Shown here one piece after another: positions 1 through 8,290 of a stretch of DNA of 33,061 nt; positions within the stretch are counted from its first letter, which is position 1, and the number at the start of each line of letters is the position of its first letter. Both the position numbers and the translations under genes were made by a program. The stretch is taken from assembly GCA_020247545.1 (NCBI GenBank), contig JADCIX010000092.1, positions 1-33,061 of the forward strand, given 5' to 3'. The notes under the pieces were generated by a model. That model saw nothing but the letters and a program-made list of their open reading frames with translations. It was not told where the DNA came from and searched no databases. Source of the DNA: Rhodocyclaceae bacterium. Lineage in GTDB: Bacteria; Pseudomonadota; Gammaproteobacteria; Burkholderiales; Usitatibacteraceae.

Positions 1-36
1 AGTCGCCTCGACGCTAAAGCTTCAGTACAATTTGGC

Positions 37-107
37 ATCGGCGTTGCTCGTCTTTTGTGTGTTGATTCGATACCTCCATCATAGAAGAGATAAGAGTCAA
101 CGCCGAT
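37..107. repeat. 10-bp perfect inverted repeat with 51-nt spacer
   Basis: ATCGGCGTTG at 37-46 is the exact reverse complement of CAACGCCGAT at 98-107. The right arm is followed by TTTCTTTTT on the plus strand, so it could be a long-looped rightward terminator for a gene left of the window, or a protein-binding repeat. The sequence shows only the arms and the T-rich tail; the role is inference. Confidence 0.5.
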
Positions 108-175
108 TTCTTTTTACAACTATGGTGAAATATTCAGGCTAATCGGGAACAACGCGCTGACGACAAACCACCAAG

Positions 176-196
176 CAAAAAATCAAGCTAGGCTTG
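176..196 (-). terminator. weak candidate Rho-independent terminator of the hem/GGDEF operon
   Basis: Read on the minus strand, CAAGC-cta-GCTTG (196 to 184) forms a short 5-bp hairpin followed directly by ATTTTTTG. It is the only hairpin plus T-run found downstream of the minus-strand operon. The stem is short and lies about 190 nt past the stop codon, hence the low confidence. Confidence 0.35.
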
Positions 197-382
197 CGGG
201 AAAAGTTAAGGCGCATAGGAAAGCAGTTTGGTTTTCTAGTGCTATGTGTCACCAGCGCGAGGGACGAAGTCAAATTGTTTTTCATTTGGTTTGCGGCATC
301 AAAATATGATGTCAAAACTCGCTCGGCAAGCGCAGCTTGTATGGCCGAAAAATCGTCGATCCTCAATCGCCACAACGGTGCG

Positions 383-3220
383 CTATAAAAATTCCGCTTC
401 AAACTCCTCCGGCGGCAACGGCTTAGAAAAATAGAATCCTTGGTATTCGTCACATTCCAAATCGCGCAAGACCCGGTATTGCTCTTCGCGCTCCACGCCC
501 TCCGCAACAACGTTTAGCTTTAACGAGTGCGTCATGGCAATGATGGCGCGGACGATCGCTTCGTCATTCGGATCAGTCCCGATGTCGCGCACAAAGCTGG
601 AATCAACCTTGATGGAATCGATCGGCAACTGGCGCAGGTACGAGAGTGACGATACCCCTGTGCCAAAATTATCCACGGCGATGCCTACCCCCAATTCACC
701 AAGTCGCTGCAACACCGCTGCGGCCTCGTCGCTGTTTTTCAACAACATACTCTCGGTCAGCTCAAGCTCAACGTCGTGCGGATCTAACCCCGATTTGTCG
801 AGCGCACCCTCAATGGCAGCCATCAAGCGTTTGGGATCAAGCATCTGCGCTACGGACAGGTTCACCGCCACGGCGAGGCTGCGTTCCGATTTGCGTTGCC
901 ACGCCGCAACCTGTCGAAAGGCTTCTTCGAATACCCACTCACCGATTGGCACCATGAGGCCGGAGTCTTCGGCCACGCTCATAAAGTAATCCGGCGTAAC
1001 CAAGCCGAGTTGTGGGTGATTCCATCTCAGCAAAGCTTCCACACCGGTGACTTCGCCGGTCGCAAACCCAAGACGTGGCTGATAGTAAAGCAGCAGCTCC
1101 CCTTTACGTTGCGCGAGCCTGAGCAAGTTTTCTATCGCCAGCCGCTCTTGCGCCTTGGCATTCATCGCATCAGAAAAAAACTGGTAGTTATTGCGTCCTT
1201 TGGCTTTGGCGTCATACATTGCTAGGTCCGCGTGTTTCATGATTGTCTGCGCGTCACCCCCGTCGTCTGGAAAAACCGCAATGCCGAGTGAGCAGGATGT
1301 ATTGAGTTGATGCTCACCTGCCCGGATGGGAGCCGCAAGTGAGAAGATCATCTTTTCGGCGATGTTTTGCGCCTCCTCGCCGTCAATTGATAGATTTTCG
1401 AGGATGATGGCGAATTCGTCGCCGCCGAGGCGCGCAACCGTGTCGCTCGCCCGCACACAAGCCGAAAGGCGCGAAGCAACGCGCTTTAGCAACTCATCGC
1501 CGACATCGTGGCCGAGGGAATCGTTGATTGTCTTGAAACGATCCAAGTCAATAAACATAAAGGCGAGGCGAGATTGTTTGCGCGCGGCATTGGCCAGCCC
1601 TAAAGCGAGCCGGTCGTTGAGCAGCATACGGTTTGGCAGCCCAGTTAGCGGATCGCGGGTGGCGAGATACTCAACCCGCTCTTCGGCCGCTTTGCGCGCG
1701 GTGATGTTTGCAGTTGTGCCGGTCATTCGACGGACCCGACCACTTGCGTCGCGTTCGGTTACTTTGCCAGACGAATGCAGCCATATCCAGTTGCCGACGG
1801 CGTCGGGCACTCGGTACTCGCAGGCAAATTCGTCACTCGCGCCGCGTAGCGCATTCGCCATCGCCGCTTCGAACCGTGGCTGGTCCTCGACGTGATTGAA
1901 GCTAACGACTTGCTCGCCCCGCAGAATTGCGCTGCCGGTACCTTCGGCAGTGACCCCCAGTATTTTGGCCCAGCCTTCGCTGAAAAACACCTCGCTGGTG
2001 GCAAGGTCCCAATCCCACAGTGCTAGGCTTGAGCCTTCGAGCGCCAAGTCCAGTCGTTCTTTGGCGTCGAGCATCTCTCGCTCGGCACGGCGGCGCTCGC
2101 TGATGTCCCGCCCCATGCCGATGCAGTAGCGTTCGCCATTGATTTCCAAGCCGCGACCGTGAAGCAGGTACGGCGACTCTTGGCCATCTTTGGTCGTCAT
2201 ATCGACTTCCAACGTCAGCTCGTCGCCGCGTTCCAGAATGCGCCGAATGGCATCAGCCACCAAGGCGCGATCATGCTGCGCAATGAAATCAACCGCGCGC
2301 ATACCGGCGATTTCGGGTTCAGCGTAGCCAGTGTGCTCGCGAAAGCTGCGGTTCCAGCGCACCATGCGACCGTGCCTATCAAACATAAAGAACGCGCCGG
2401 GGAGACTGCTAATGACCGCGTCGGAAAATTCTTTTTCTTCGCGCAGCTTGATTTCGGTGGATTGCCGCGTCGCGATTTCGTCTTCGAGCAACTCTTCGAG
2501 CTGGACGAATTCACGCGTGAGATTGGAGACGTGCTCCTCTGCTGCGCTGGCGGCTTTTTTTGGCGGCACCGACGGATGCGCTTCGGTGGGGAACTTGCTG
2601 CCGTGTCGTTCGCGCCGTTCGCGTCGCGCTTCCGCGCGTGCCTCTAGTCGAGAGGACACCAAATCCGCGAGGTTCACCATGACTTCGATGTCAACTGACT
2701 TCAGTTCGCGTCCGAACACGTCAAACACCGACAGCACACCGATGGGCAGACGCTCGCGTGACAGAATCAATACGCCGGCGTAGAAGCACAGATGCGGCGC
2801 ATTGGCGACCCAGCGATGATCGCGTGTACGCTTGTCGGAAAGCGTGTCATTGATGATGCAGAAGCGCGATGGCGTGCGGGCTTCCATCCCGCCGCCATTG
2901 GGCGGCAACGCACCTGCGGCGTATAGCAAGAAAAATGCATCGGTGCGCGCTAGTTGACGGGCGGGCAAACCGACTGCCGACTTGAACCACTCGACGCCGC
3001 CTTCCGGCGCATCATCAAAAAATGAAATGGCACCATATGCGCCCTTTAAAACTTCGGCTGCGCGCCGTGCGATCTCATCAAACACCGCCTCTGGTGGCGT
3101 GCCCAAAATTTCGTAGCGTGCCAGCGCGCGGGCACGCGCCGTCGCGCCGGCCAGACCCAACCCAAGTTGTCCGCTTGGGCCGACCAAGGCGCTACCGCTA
3201 GCTTGGGGGAAGTCGTTCAT
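383..3220 (-). CDS. GAF-PAS-PAS-GGDEF-EAL cyclic-di-GMP signalling protein
   Basis: This 945-residue, apparently cytoplasmic sensor makes and/or degrades cyclic di-GMP. Order of parts: a GAF-like domain (about 35-200), a charged linker, a PAS domain (about 262-385), a second PAS/PAC (about 388-512), a GGDEF domain (about 518-680) and an EAL domain (about 690-945). The diguanylate cyclase motif is intact (ARLGGDEFAIIL, GGDEF at 599-603). An RxxD inhibitory site (RASD) sits five residues upstream, so product inhibition is likely. The EAL motif (GVEALLRW, E728) and the NLSVAQ, ELTES and AEGVE motifs are present. The usual DDFGTG loop reads DNFGTG (850-855), with Asn in place of the second metal-loop aspartate, so phosphodiesterase activity may be weakened. 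No membrane segment is seen. It follows the GNAT gene by 56 bp on the same strand and is probably the last gene of the hem operon. The start ATG lacks a clear Shine-Dalgarno sequence. Confidence 0.93.
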   Translation of the reverse strand: MNDFPQASGSALVGPSGQLGLGLAGATARARALARYEILGTPPEAVFDEIARRAAEVLKGAYGAISFFDDAPEGGVEWFKSAVGLPARQLARTDAFFLLYAAGALPPNGGGMEARTPSRFCIINDTLSDKRTRDHRWVANAPHLCFYAGVLILSRERLPIGVLSVFDVFGRELKSVDIEVMVNLADLVSSRLEARAEARRERRERHGSKFPTEAHPSVPPKKAASAAEEHVSNLTREFVQLEELLEDEIATRQSTEIKLREEKEFSDAVISSLPGAFFMFDRHGRMVRWNRSFREHTGYAEPEIAGMRAVDFIAQHDRALVADAIRRILERGDELTLEVDMTTKDGQESPYLLHGRGLEINGERYCIGMGRDISERRRAEREMLDAKERLDLALEGSSLALWDWDLATSEVFFSEGWAKILGVTAEGTGSAILRGEQVVSFNHVEDQPRFEAAMANALRGASDEFACEYRVPDAVGNWIWLHSSGKVTERDASGRVRRMTGTTANITARKAAEERVEYLATRDPLTGLPNRMLLNDRLALGLANAARKQSRLAFMFIDLDRFKTINDSLGHDVGDELLKRVASRLSACVRASDTVARLGGDEFAIILENLSIDGEEAQNIAEKMIFSLAAPIRAGEHQLNTSCSLGIAVFPDDGGDAQTIMKHADLAMYDAKAKGRNNYQFFSDAMNAKAQERLAIENLLRLAQRKGELLLYYQPRLGFATGEVTGVEALLRWNHPQLGLVTPDYFMSVAEDSGLMVPIGEWVFEEAFRQVAAWQRKSERSLAVAVNLSVAQMLDPKRLMAAIEGALDKSGLDPHDVELELTESMLLKNSDEAAAVLQRLGELGVGIAVDNFGTGVSSLSYLRQLPIDSIKVDSSFVRDIGTDPNDEAIVRAIIAMTHSLKLNVVAEGVEREEQYRVLRDLECDEYQGFYFSKPLPPEEFEAEFL

Positions 3221-3277
3221 TTATCGAAAGTGTCCAATTGGCGGGCGTTTTGCGGCGCTTTTGCTTGATAATGCCTG

Positions 3278-3781
3278 TTATTGCGAGGGTTTTATTGGTC
3301 GAACGTAGGCGTCTGGATCATGCCGCTCCATTGCCCGGGTTGGATCCCGCAGACCCACGTAACCAAACTTGGCATACAAGGCGTGGGCGTCGCGGGTCAT
3401 CAACATGCATCTGCGCAGGCCTTGTAGGTCCGGGTGCGCGTCAATGGCGTGCAGCATGGCGCGCGCGAATCCTTTTTCCTGCGCCGCCGGCAAGACGAAC
3501 ACATCGCACAAATACGCATAGGTGGCGCGGTCGGTTACGATGCGGGCAAACCCCACCAATTTTTCGCCCTCGCCGCCAGTCTTGGTGACCACAACCGAGA
3601 GTGAGTTCGAAACGGCCCTAAGCAGGGTTGCGGCCGGAATGCCCCGCGCCCAATATGACTCGACCGACAGATAGTGATGAATTTCGCTGAAGAGCGCATC
3701 ACCCAACGCATTCGCATCCTCTGCCCACCGAAGCGTATAGCCCTCTGGCAACGGCGGCCGCGCCCGGTCAGGCGCGGTCAC
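3278..3781 (-). CDS. GNAT-family N-acetyltransferase
   Basis: A 167-residue GCN5-related acetyltransferase that would use acetyl-CoA; the substrate is unknown. Core pieces are VGFARIVTDRATYAYLCDVF, then VLPAAQEKGFARAML, which carries the Q-x-x-G-x-A pyrophosphate loop, then LMTRDAHALYAKFGY near the end. This pattern fits a widespread small GNAT family with the signature ARVVTD...YLxDVFV. The frame stays open upstream to 4036, but that part overlaps the hemY coding region. A GTG at 3781-3779 overlaps the hemY stop (GTGA) and puts the start just before the conserved domain, so I chose it. The 4-bp overlap implies translational coupling to hemY, which says little about substrate. Confidence 0.82.
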   Translation of the reverse strand: MTAPDRARPPLPEGYTLRWAEDANALGDALFSEIHHYLSVESYWARGIPAATLLRAVSNSLSVVVTKTGGEGEKLVGFARIVTDRATYAYLCDVFVLPAAQEKGFARAMLHAIDAHPDLQGLRRCMLMTRDAHALYAKFGYVGLRDPTRAMERHDPDAYVRPIKPSQ

Positions 3782-5034
3782 TCGGCAACGCTTTCCGCGC
3801 GACCGCGCTGGTCTTGGTTGGCCAATTCGGCGCTGCGGCGGATGTGGCGCATGGCTTCCTGGGGCTTGCCGGTCTGTTCCATCAAGCGTGCCAGCGTCAT
3901 ATGGGCATCGAGTGACGGTGCCAGCGCGACGCTCGCTTCGAGGTAGCTTTGCGCCTTGCCCCACAAGGCCTGACGCATGCACAGTTTGCCGAGCGCGGCA
4001 AGCAAGGCGGCGTCTCGTGGTTGCTGGCGCAGCCAACCTTCGGCGCGCTCAATCTGCGCCAATGTAGAGTCAGACTTCGCCTGCGCATACCGCACCAGCA
4101 ATTGCGGGCTCCACTGTTCGCCCGTAAGCCGGTCAATGGTTTCTTCCAGAACGGCCACGGCATCGTTGCCCAGACCCAACGCGATCAATCGCGCCGCGAG
4201 TGTGTCGACGAGTACCGGTTGGTAGCGTATGGCCGTATCAAGCTTTCGCCAGGCGTCAAGTAGACTATCGCGCTGCGCGGGCCGTGACTTCACTAATTCG
4301 ACTTCCGCGTTTAGTCGGATCGCGTCCGCCGCAGCCGCAGGCATAAGGCCGGTGCGTTTAAGCGGCCCTAGCGTCTGCAAGACATCACTCCATGCGCGGG
4401 CGGCAATCTCCGCCTCGACCTTCATCTTTAGAACGCCAATATTGGTCGGGTCCTTTTCCGCAAGCGCCTGCAGAACCGGCAGCGCCTCGCCAGCGCGCCC
4501 TTCTGCCAGCAACATGTAGGCTTTTGACGCATCACGCATATCTGCCGACCGGCTTGACTGGATAGTCTCAAGATAAGGCAATGCGGCCGGCAAGTTTCCG
4601 CCCTCGTGTGCGGCCCACGCGGCGAGTGCGGTCGCGAGATGGCGCAGATCTTCACCGCCGTCCTCAACGTCCTCTTTGGCTGACATGGCACGTTTCGCCA
4701 GCTTTTCCGCGTCGTCGAACCGGCCACTAAACAGTGCACCTAGGCTGTTGTGTAAATCAGCCAGAAGGCGTGCCTTCTCCCGTTCTCGTTTTTGCTGACG
4801 AAGCTGCCGTGGTAGTTCAGCAGCTCGAATCGAGAGTCTCACCACAAAGTAGGACAAACCACCCAACGCGATGATGAGTAGAAAAAACATGATCATCGAC
4901 ATTTCAATGCGCCAAGGCGGTATAACAAACACCGTGTATCCGGCGCCGTATCGCCCGGCAAGTGCCAACGCAACCGCCAATGCGGCCATTGCAAACATCC
5001 AGATTGCCCAGCGGATTGGCTTATTGGTCATCAT
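3778..5034 (-). CDS. hemY: HemY-like TPR membrane protein of the heme operon
   Basis: A 418-residue inner-membrane protein of the HemY_N family, which sits at the end of hemCDXY clusters. It is unrelated to the protoporphyrinogen oxidase also called HemY. Two hydrophobic segments lie near residues 8-28 and 42-65 (WAIWMFAMAALAVALALAG and a second one holding MIMFFLLIIALGGLSYFVV). They are followed by a basic coiled stretch and then TPR-like helical repeats to the C-terminus. E. coli HemY is about 400 residues, so the length fits. The open frame extends to 5091, but that would overlap hemX. The ATG pair at 5034/5031 lies 10 bp after the hemX stop and starts exactly before the membrane anchor. 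The family is thought to organise late heme synthesis; its biochemical role is not settled. Confidence 0.85.
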   Translation of the reverse strand: MMTNKPIRWAIWMFAMAALAVALALAGRYGAGYTVFVIPPWRIEMSMIMFFLLIIALGGLSYFVVRLSIRAAELPRQLRQQKREREKARLLADLHNSLGALFSGRFDDAEKLAKRAMSAKEDVEDGGEDLRHLATALAAWAAHEGGNLPAALPYLETIQSSRSADMRDASKAYMLLAEGRAGEALPVLQALAEKDPTNIGVLKMKVEAEIAARAWSDVLQTLGPLKRTGLMPAAAADAIRLNAEVELVKSRPAQRDSLLDAWRKLDTAIRYQPVLVDTLAARLIALGLGNDAVAVLEETIDRLTGEQWSPQLLVRYAQAKSDSTLAQIERAEGWLRQQPRDAALLAALGKLCMRQALWGKAQSYLEASVALAPSLDAHMTLARLMEQTGKPQEAMRHIRRSAELANQDQRGRAESVAE

Positions 5035-5044
5035 GCCACCACGC

Positions 5045-6112
5045 TTAACGGCCGGGTCGCTCGCGCGCCGCTCTCGCCGCACGAACAGCATTTAAGCTCT
5101 GCACGATGTCTGGCGTGGCAATCGAGACCGAATTGTCTGCAAGCTGCTTCAAATTCGCCACCACGTTTTGATTCACTTTAGCCTTTTGGTCAAAGTACTT
5201 GGCAATCAACTCCCGCGCAGTTTTTAAGTCCTCTTTGAAGTTTGCCTCATCGCGCGCTAACAGCGAGGTGCGTGCCGACAGCAGTCGCAACTTCAAACTC
5301 TCACGCACAAATATCGCCTGCTGCGGCGTAATTAGCGAAGCCTCATTGGGCTCGATTTCACGAATACGTATCAGATCGCTCATCTCGTGTGCAAAGTCGC
5401 GCCAGATTTGCCGCCACCACGGCAGATCCGTCCCCGCCTCGGCCAGTCCGCTCGGTCGTAGTCCCTCCAGATCTTTTATGCTGGTCGGCACCGCCAATGG
5501 GAGTGACGAAGCCAACGCGGATATGTTGTCCAACTTGAGCGCAATGCCTTGTGTATCAACTGCAGGAATGGCTTTGAGTCGTTCAAGGTCCTGCGTAATG
5601 GCGCGCCGCAGCGGCGCGGCTTGCAGTTTTTCTGCACGCGAAAGCCGCTGGTCGGCGGTTTGTAGCGCCACAATGGCCGCACGAATATTCCCCGCGAGGA
5701 TCAACTCGCGGCTGGCGATGTTAAGGGTTTGTTCAATCTCGGCCAATAACCAGTCTTCCGGAGTGCGGGCGAGATCACGCGCCATTTCCTCGATGGCGAC
5801 ACGTTGGCCCTGAAATTCGCCGAGTTTGCCTTCGAGCTGTGTCACACGATTCTGCGCATCGCGCAGGTCACGGAGCAACGCCTCATTGCGACTTGCAACA
5901 TCCTTGCTGCTTTTATCGATTTCGGCAATTTTGCTACCCAGCGCCTGCGTTAACTCCGCCCGTCCATTCGACGCCGACAGCCAGCCGACAATGGCCAGCA
6001 ACAACGCCAAAACAGCGATGCCAATCGCCGACGCGAACGCAATCGAAGAGTTCGTCAACTCAGATCGCGGTGCCGGGGAAGCCTTCAAAGATGTCTCGTA
6101 CTCGTTATCCAT
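5045..6112 (-). CDS. hemX: HemX-like membrane protein of the heme operon
   Basis: A 355-residue HemX family protein. It is often labelled uroporphyrin-III C-methyltransferase, but it has no SAM methyltransferase motifs and that activity is not supported. A short cytoplasmic tail precedes one membrane helix (about residues 23-45, IAFASAIGIAVLALLLAIVG). Next comes a coiled coil (about 55-105, rich in E/K/L/Q) and a helical domain containing PEDWLLAEIEQTLNIASREL, the usual HemX core pattern, and WWRQIWRDF. ATG at 6112 was chosen; a TTG at 6124 would add four residues, and neither has a strong ribosome site. It lies 36 bp after hemD and 10 bp before hemY. Its likely role is as a scaffold with HemY at the inner membrane. 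Confidence 0.85.
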   Translation of the reverse strand: MDNEYETSLKASPAPRSELTNSSIAFASAIGIAVLALLLAIVGWLSASNGRAELTQALGSKIAEIDKSSKDVASRNEALLRDLRDAQNRVTQLEGKLGEFQGQRVAIEEMARDLARTPEDWLLAEIEQTLNIASRELILAGNIRAAIVALQTADQRLSRAEKLQAAPLRRAITQDLERLKAIPAVDTQGIALKLDNISALASSLPLAVPTSIKDLEGLRPSGLAEAGTDLPWWRQIWRDFAHEMSDLIRIREIEPNEASLITPQQAIFVRESLKLRLLSARTSLLARDEANFKEDLKTARELIAKYFDQKAKVNQNVVANLKQLADNSVSIATPDIVQSLNAVRAARAARERPGR

Positions 6113-6148
6113 ATCGTTATTCAACCGTATGCGCGCAGTCGATGCAAC

Positions 6149-6913
6149 CTAAGCCTGTAGAGTGGAAAGGGTTTCCACCAGTTTGTTGTCTTCCAGAGAC
6201 ACCACCGAGACACGGCGTACCCCGGCAGACGTCGCCGCGCCCGCCACCCGCTGGTGCGGCACCAACAAATGTGCCACGTCGGCCAACGAAAGCTCTTCCC
6301 GTGCCAGATTGTTGCCGAGACTCTCGAGCGTCTCGACGCTGCCAATCAGCACAGCAGCGCCATTACGTACCCCGACGGCGAGCTGCCGTCGCTCCGCCGC
6401 AGTCAGCGTTTTGAGTTCGCGCCGATAACACACCAGGTTGTGAACAATCGCGCCACGCTGTACGAGCGTATCTTCCAGTAGTTGCCGACCGCCGCCTCCA
6501 CTCGCACCCTTGACGATCAAGATACTGCGGCCAGCGGGGGAGGCGAAGGTCGGTTCTGCTAGAAGTGCTTCACTATCTTCTCCGCTCGCGGGGGTACTTA
6601 CGTGCACCAGACCAAGTGCTGCTAGGCGGCTGGCAGTAGCGCGCCCGACCGCATAGACTTCCTGTGGTGCCGCCGCGTTGGCAATCATGCGCTGCCTCGA
6701 CAATTCCGGTACGCCATATTCGGCGGCATGACTACTGACAAAAATGATGGCATCCGGCGGCGATGCCAGCGGCACCTTGGCCGCCTCAAGCGCACTGATT
6801 TCTAGCAGCGGCAAGGCCACTGCCGTCGCTCCCGCCGCGTTTAGTGCCCTCACGGTCGCATCCGCGCTTTTGCGCGGGCGAGTGACAATGACGTCCAAAC
6901 CTTTGAGTGACAT
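6149..6913 (-). CDS. hemD: uroporphyrinogen-III synthase
   Basis: A 254-residue enzyme of the HemD family. It closes hydroxymethylbilane to uroporphyrinogen III with inversion of ring D, the cytosolic step after HemC. HemD sequences are poorly conserved, but the expected landmarks are present: VIVTRP at the N-terminus, IIFVSSHAAEYG, YAVGRATASRLAALG, a PASGEDSEALL loop at the domain linker, ILIVKGASGGGGR and LVCYRRE. It is 17 bp downstream of hemC and followed by hemX, the classic order. The length matches the family (about 245-260). The ATG is unambiguous. Confidence 0.92.
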   Translation of the reverse strand: MSLKGLDVIVTRPRKSADATVRALNAAGATAVALPLLEISALEAAKVPLASPPDAIIFVSSHAAEYGVPELSRQRMIANAAAPQEVYAVGRATASRLAALGLVHVSTPASGEDSEALLAEPTFASPAGRSILIVKGASGGGGRQLLEDTLVQRGAIVHNLVCYRRELKTLTAAERRQLAVGVRNGAAVLIGSVETLESLGNNLAREELSLADVAHLLVPHQRVAGAATSAGVRRVSVVSLEDNKLVETLSTLQA

Positions 6914-6931
6914 GGTGCCGCAGTTCAGGCG

Positions 6932-7897
6932 CTAAACCGCGCGACTAGGCGGCGCAAGCGTGCGCCCTGCAAGGGCGAGCAAACTTGCGAGTATGTCCTC
7001 TGCGCCATCCGCAAGCAGACGTTCCGCCAACGCGGTACCGATTACGTCAGCGTCAGTCATCGCCCCGGTTTCAATGGCGGCAATGCGTCGGCTGCCATCG
7101 GGCGTTGCGACAAAACCCGAAAGCGAGAGTCGCGCCCCTTCAACGGTCGCAGTCGCCCCGAGCGGCACGTCACAACTCGCCGATAAACGCCGGCCAAACG
7201 CGCGCTCAGCGTCAACCATCGCCTTTGTGGCCGGGTTGATGAAGGGTGCCAATAGTCTTGGTACATCCGCCCGGTCGGTCGCGTATTCGATGCCCAACGC
7301 GCCTTGCGCTACAGCTGGAATGAAGCGATTTGTATCGAGCGTATTGCGAATACGTGCGCCGAAGCCCAGCCGTTTCAGCCCGGCAGCGGCAAGAATCACG
7401 GCGTCGAATTCGCCGTCATCTAATTTGCGCAAACGTGTATTCACATTGCCGCGCAGCGGCGCAATTTTCAGGCCCGGATAGAAATGACGAATTTGACTTT
7501 CGCGGCGCAAGCTCGAGGTGCCAACGATCGCGCCTGCCGGCAGTTCATCCAGGCCGCCGTACTTGTTGGAGACAAACGCGTCACGAATATCTTCGCGCAG
7601 TCCAACGGTGATGAGCGAAAAACCGGGCGGCATTACCATCGGTACATCTTTCATCGAATGCACGGCGATGTCGGCACGATCTTCCTCGATTGCAACTTCG
7701 AGCTCCTTGATGAAAAGTCCTTTACCACCAATTTGGGCCAGCGGCTTGTCAAGGATTTGGTCGCCCTTGGTCGTCATTCCAATGATTGAGACTTCGAGCC
7801 CCGGATGAAACATGCGCAGTTGAGCGGCTGCCCATTCGCTTTGCACCATGGCGAGCGGGCTTTCACGAGAGGCGATTCGAAGGGCGGTGGTGGTCAT
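6932..7897 (-). CDS. hemC: porphobilinogen deaminase (hydroxymethylbilane synthase)
   Basis: A 321-residue cytosolic enzyme that polymerises four porphobilinogens into hydroxymethylbilane. Motifs in order: RIASRESPLAMVQSEW, IGGKGLFIKELE, ADIAVHSMKDVP (catalytic Asp region), VGTSSLRRESQI, LRGNVNTRLRKLDDGEFDA and ASCDVPLGA. The cofactor-carrying cysteine of the last motif falls at residue 242, as in the E. coli enzyme when the ATG at 7897 is used. The frame is open upstream to 7984, but that extension is basic and unlike the family. It is the first gene of the minus-strand heme operon, so its promoter should lie in 7898-8290. Confidence 0.96.
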   Translation of the reverse strand: MTTTALRIASRESPLAMVQSEWAAAQLRMFHPGLEVSIIGMTTKGDQILDKPLAQIGGKGLFIKELEVAIEEDRADIAVHSMKDVPMVMPPGFSLITVGLREDIRDAFVSNKYGGLDELPAGAIVGTSSLRRESQIRHFYPGLKIAPLRGNVNTRLRKLDDGEFDAVILAAAGLKRLGFGARIRNTLDTNRFIPAVAQGALGIEYATDRADVPRLLAPFINPATKAMVDAERAFGRRLSASCDVPLGATATVEGARLSLSGFVATPDGSRRIAAIETGAMTDADVIGTALAERLLADGAEDILASLLALAGRTLAPPSRAV

Positions 7898-8290
7898 TGG
7901 TGGTGGTTGTTCAAAAGGGATAAAAGAGGAAAGTCGGCGCAGCCGCAGCGGAAAGCAAACATGCGCCGACGAACGCAGACACAACCGAGCTTCAGAAAAA
8001 TCGACTATTGGCGGGGGGTTTCGGCCATTTATTTCGGAAATTGCCCGCCAATAGGCGAGTTTTATCAGTTAGTCTTGATAGCCTCGAATATGACAACAGC
8101 GACGCACACTGCAAATGTTTGGCGCATAACAGCCCGAGTCGCAGCGCGTCTACGGTTTGAACGATTTTCGAAATTGCGTCAGAAATGTTAGCACGCGGGA
8201 GATTGCCACCCAAAGCCACTGCCCTCATGTTGCGCTGCGATAAAATCCATCGACGAATGCAATTTCGCATCCACAAAGGTAATCGTTGTT
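7898..8290. other. divergent intergenic region between hemC and the dehydrogenase gene
   Basis: This 393-bp gap separates two genes read outward, so it should hold two promoters. No coding frame is convincing. A TAAAAT box at 8241-8246 is a possible -10 for the rightward gene, but no good -35 lies at normal spacing. Leftward, TTGTCA (8096-8091 on the minus strand) is a possible -35 for hemC without a clear -10. AAAGGT at 8275-8280 is a plausible ribosome site for the 8291 start. The 8005-8054 inverted repeat is listed separately. Confidence 0.5.
8005..8054. repeat. 11-bp perfect inverted repeat in the hemC upstream region
   Basis: CTATTGGCGGG at 8005-8015 and CCCGCCAATAG at 8044-8054 are exact reverse complements around a 28-nt spacer that holds two TTTCGG direct repeats. 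It lies 107-157 nt before the hemC start, where an operator or leader hairpin could sit. Symmetry is seen directly; function is inferred. Confidence 0.6.

Larger units (their letters stand above)
1..382. other. gene-poor left edge, no convincing CDS
   Basis: No open frame here has a recognisable product, a credible ribosome site or a family motif. The longest candidate is a minus-strand frame at 139-510. It runs out of frame into the 3' end of the GGDEF/EAL gene and is low-complexity basic, so I treat it as a shadow. The stretch does contain an inverted repeat (37-46 with 98-107) and a weak leftward terminator (176-196). It looks like the intergenic region downstream of the minus-strand operon. 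Confidence 0.6.

Noticed and set aside
194-434. Two short plus-strand frames in the left gap
   Set aside because: No family resemblance, no ribosome site, and they run into the antisense of a real gene.
139-510. 123-residue minus-strand frame
   Set aside because: It overlaps the 3' end of the GGDEF/EAL gene in another frame, has no motif and no ribosome site.
5045-6112. Uroporphyrinogen-III C-methyltransferase
   Set aside because: This is a historical label for HemX; the protein is a membrane anchor with coiled coil and lacks SAM-binding motifs.
7805-8276. Short frames on both strands between hemC and the dehydrogenase
   Set aside because: They are rich in basic and rare residues, extend antisense to hemC, and the region is needed for two divergent promoters.
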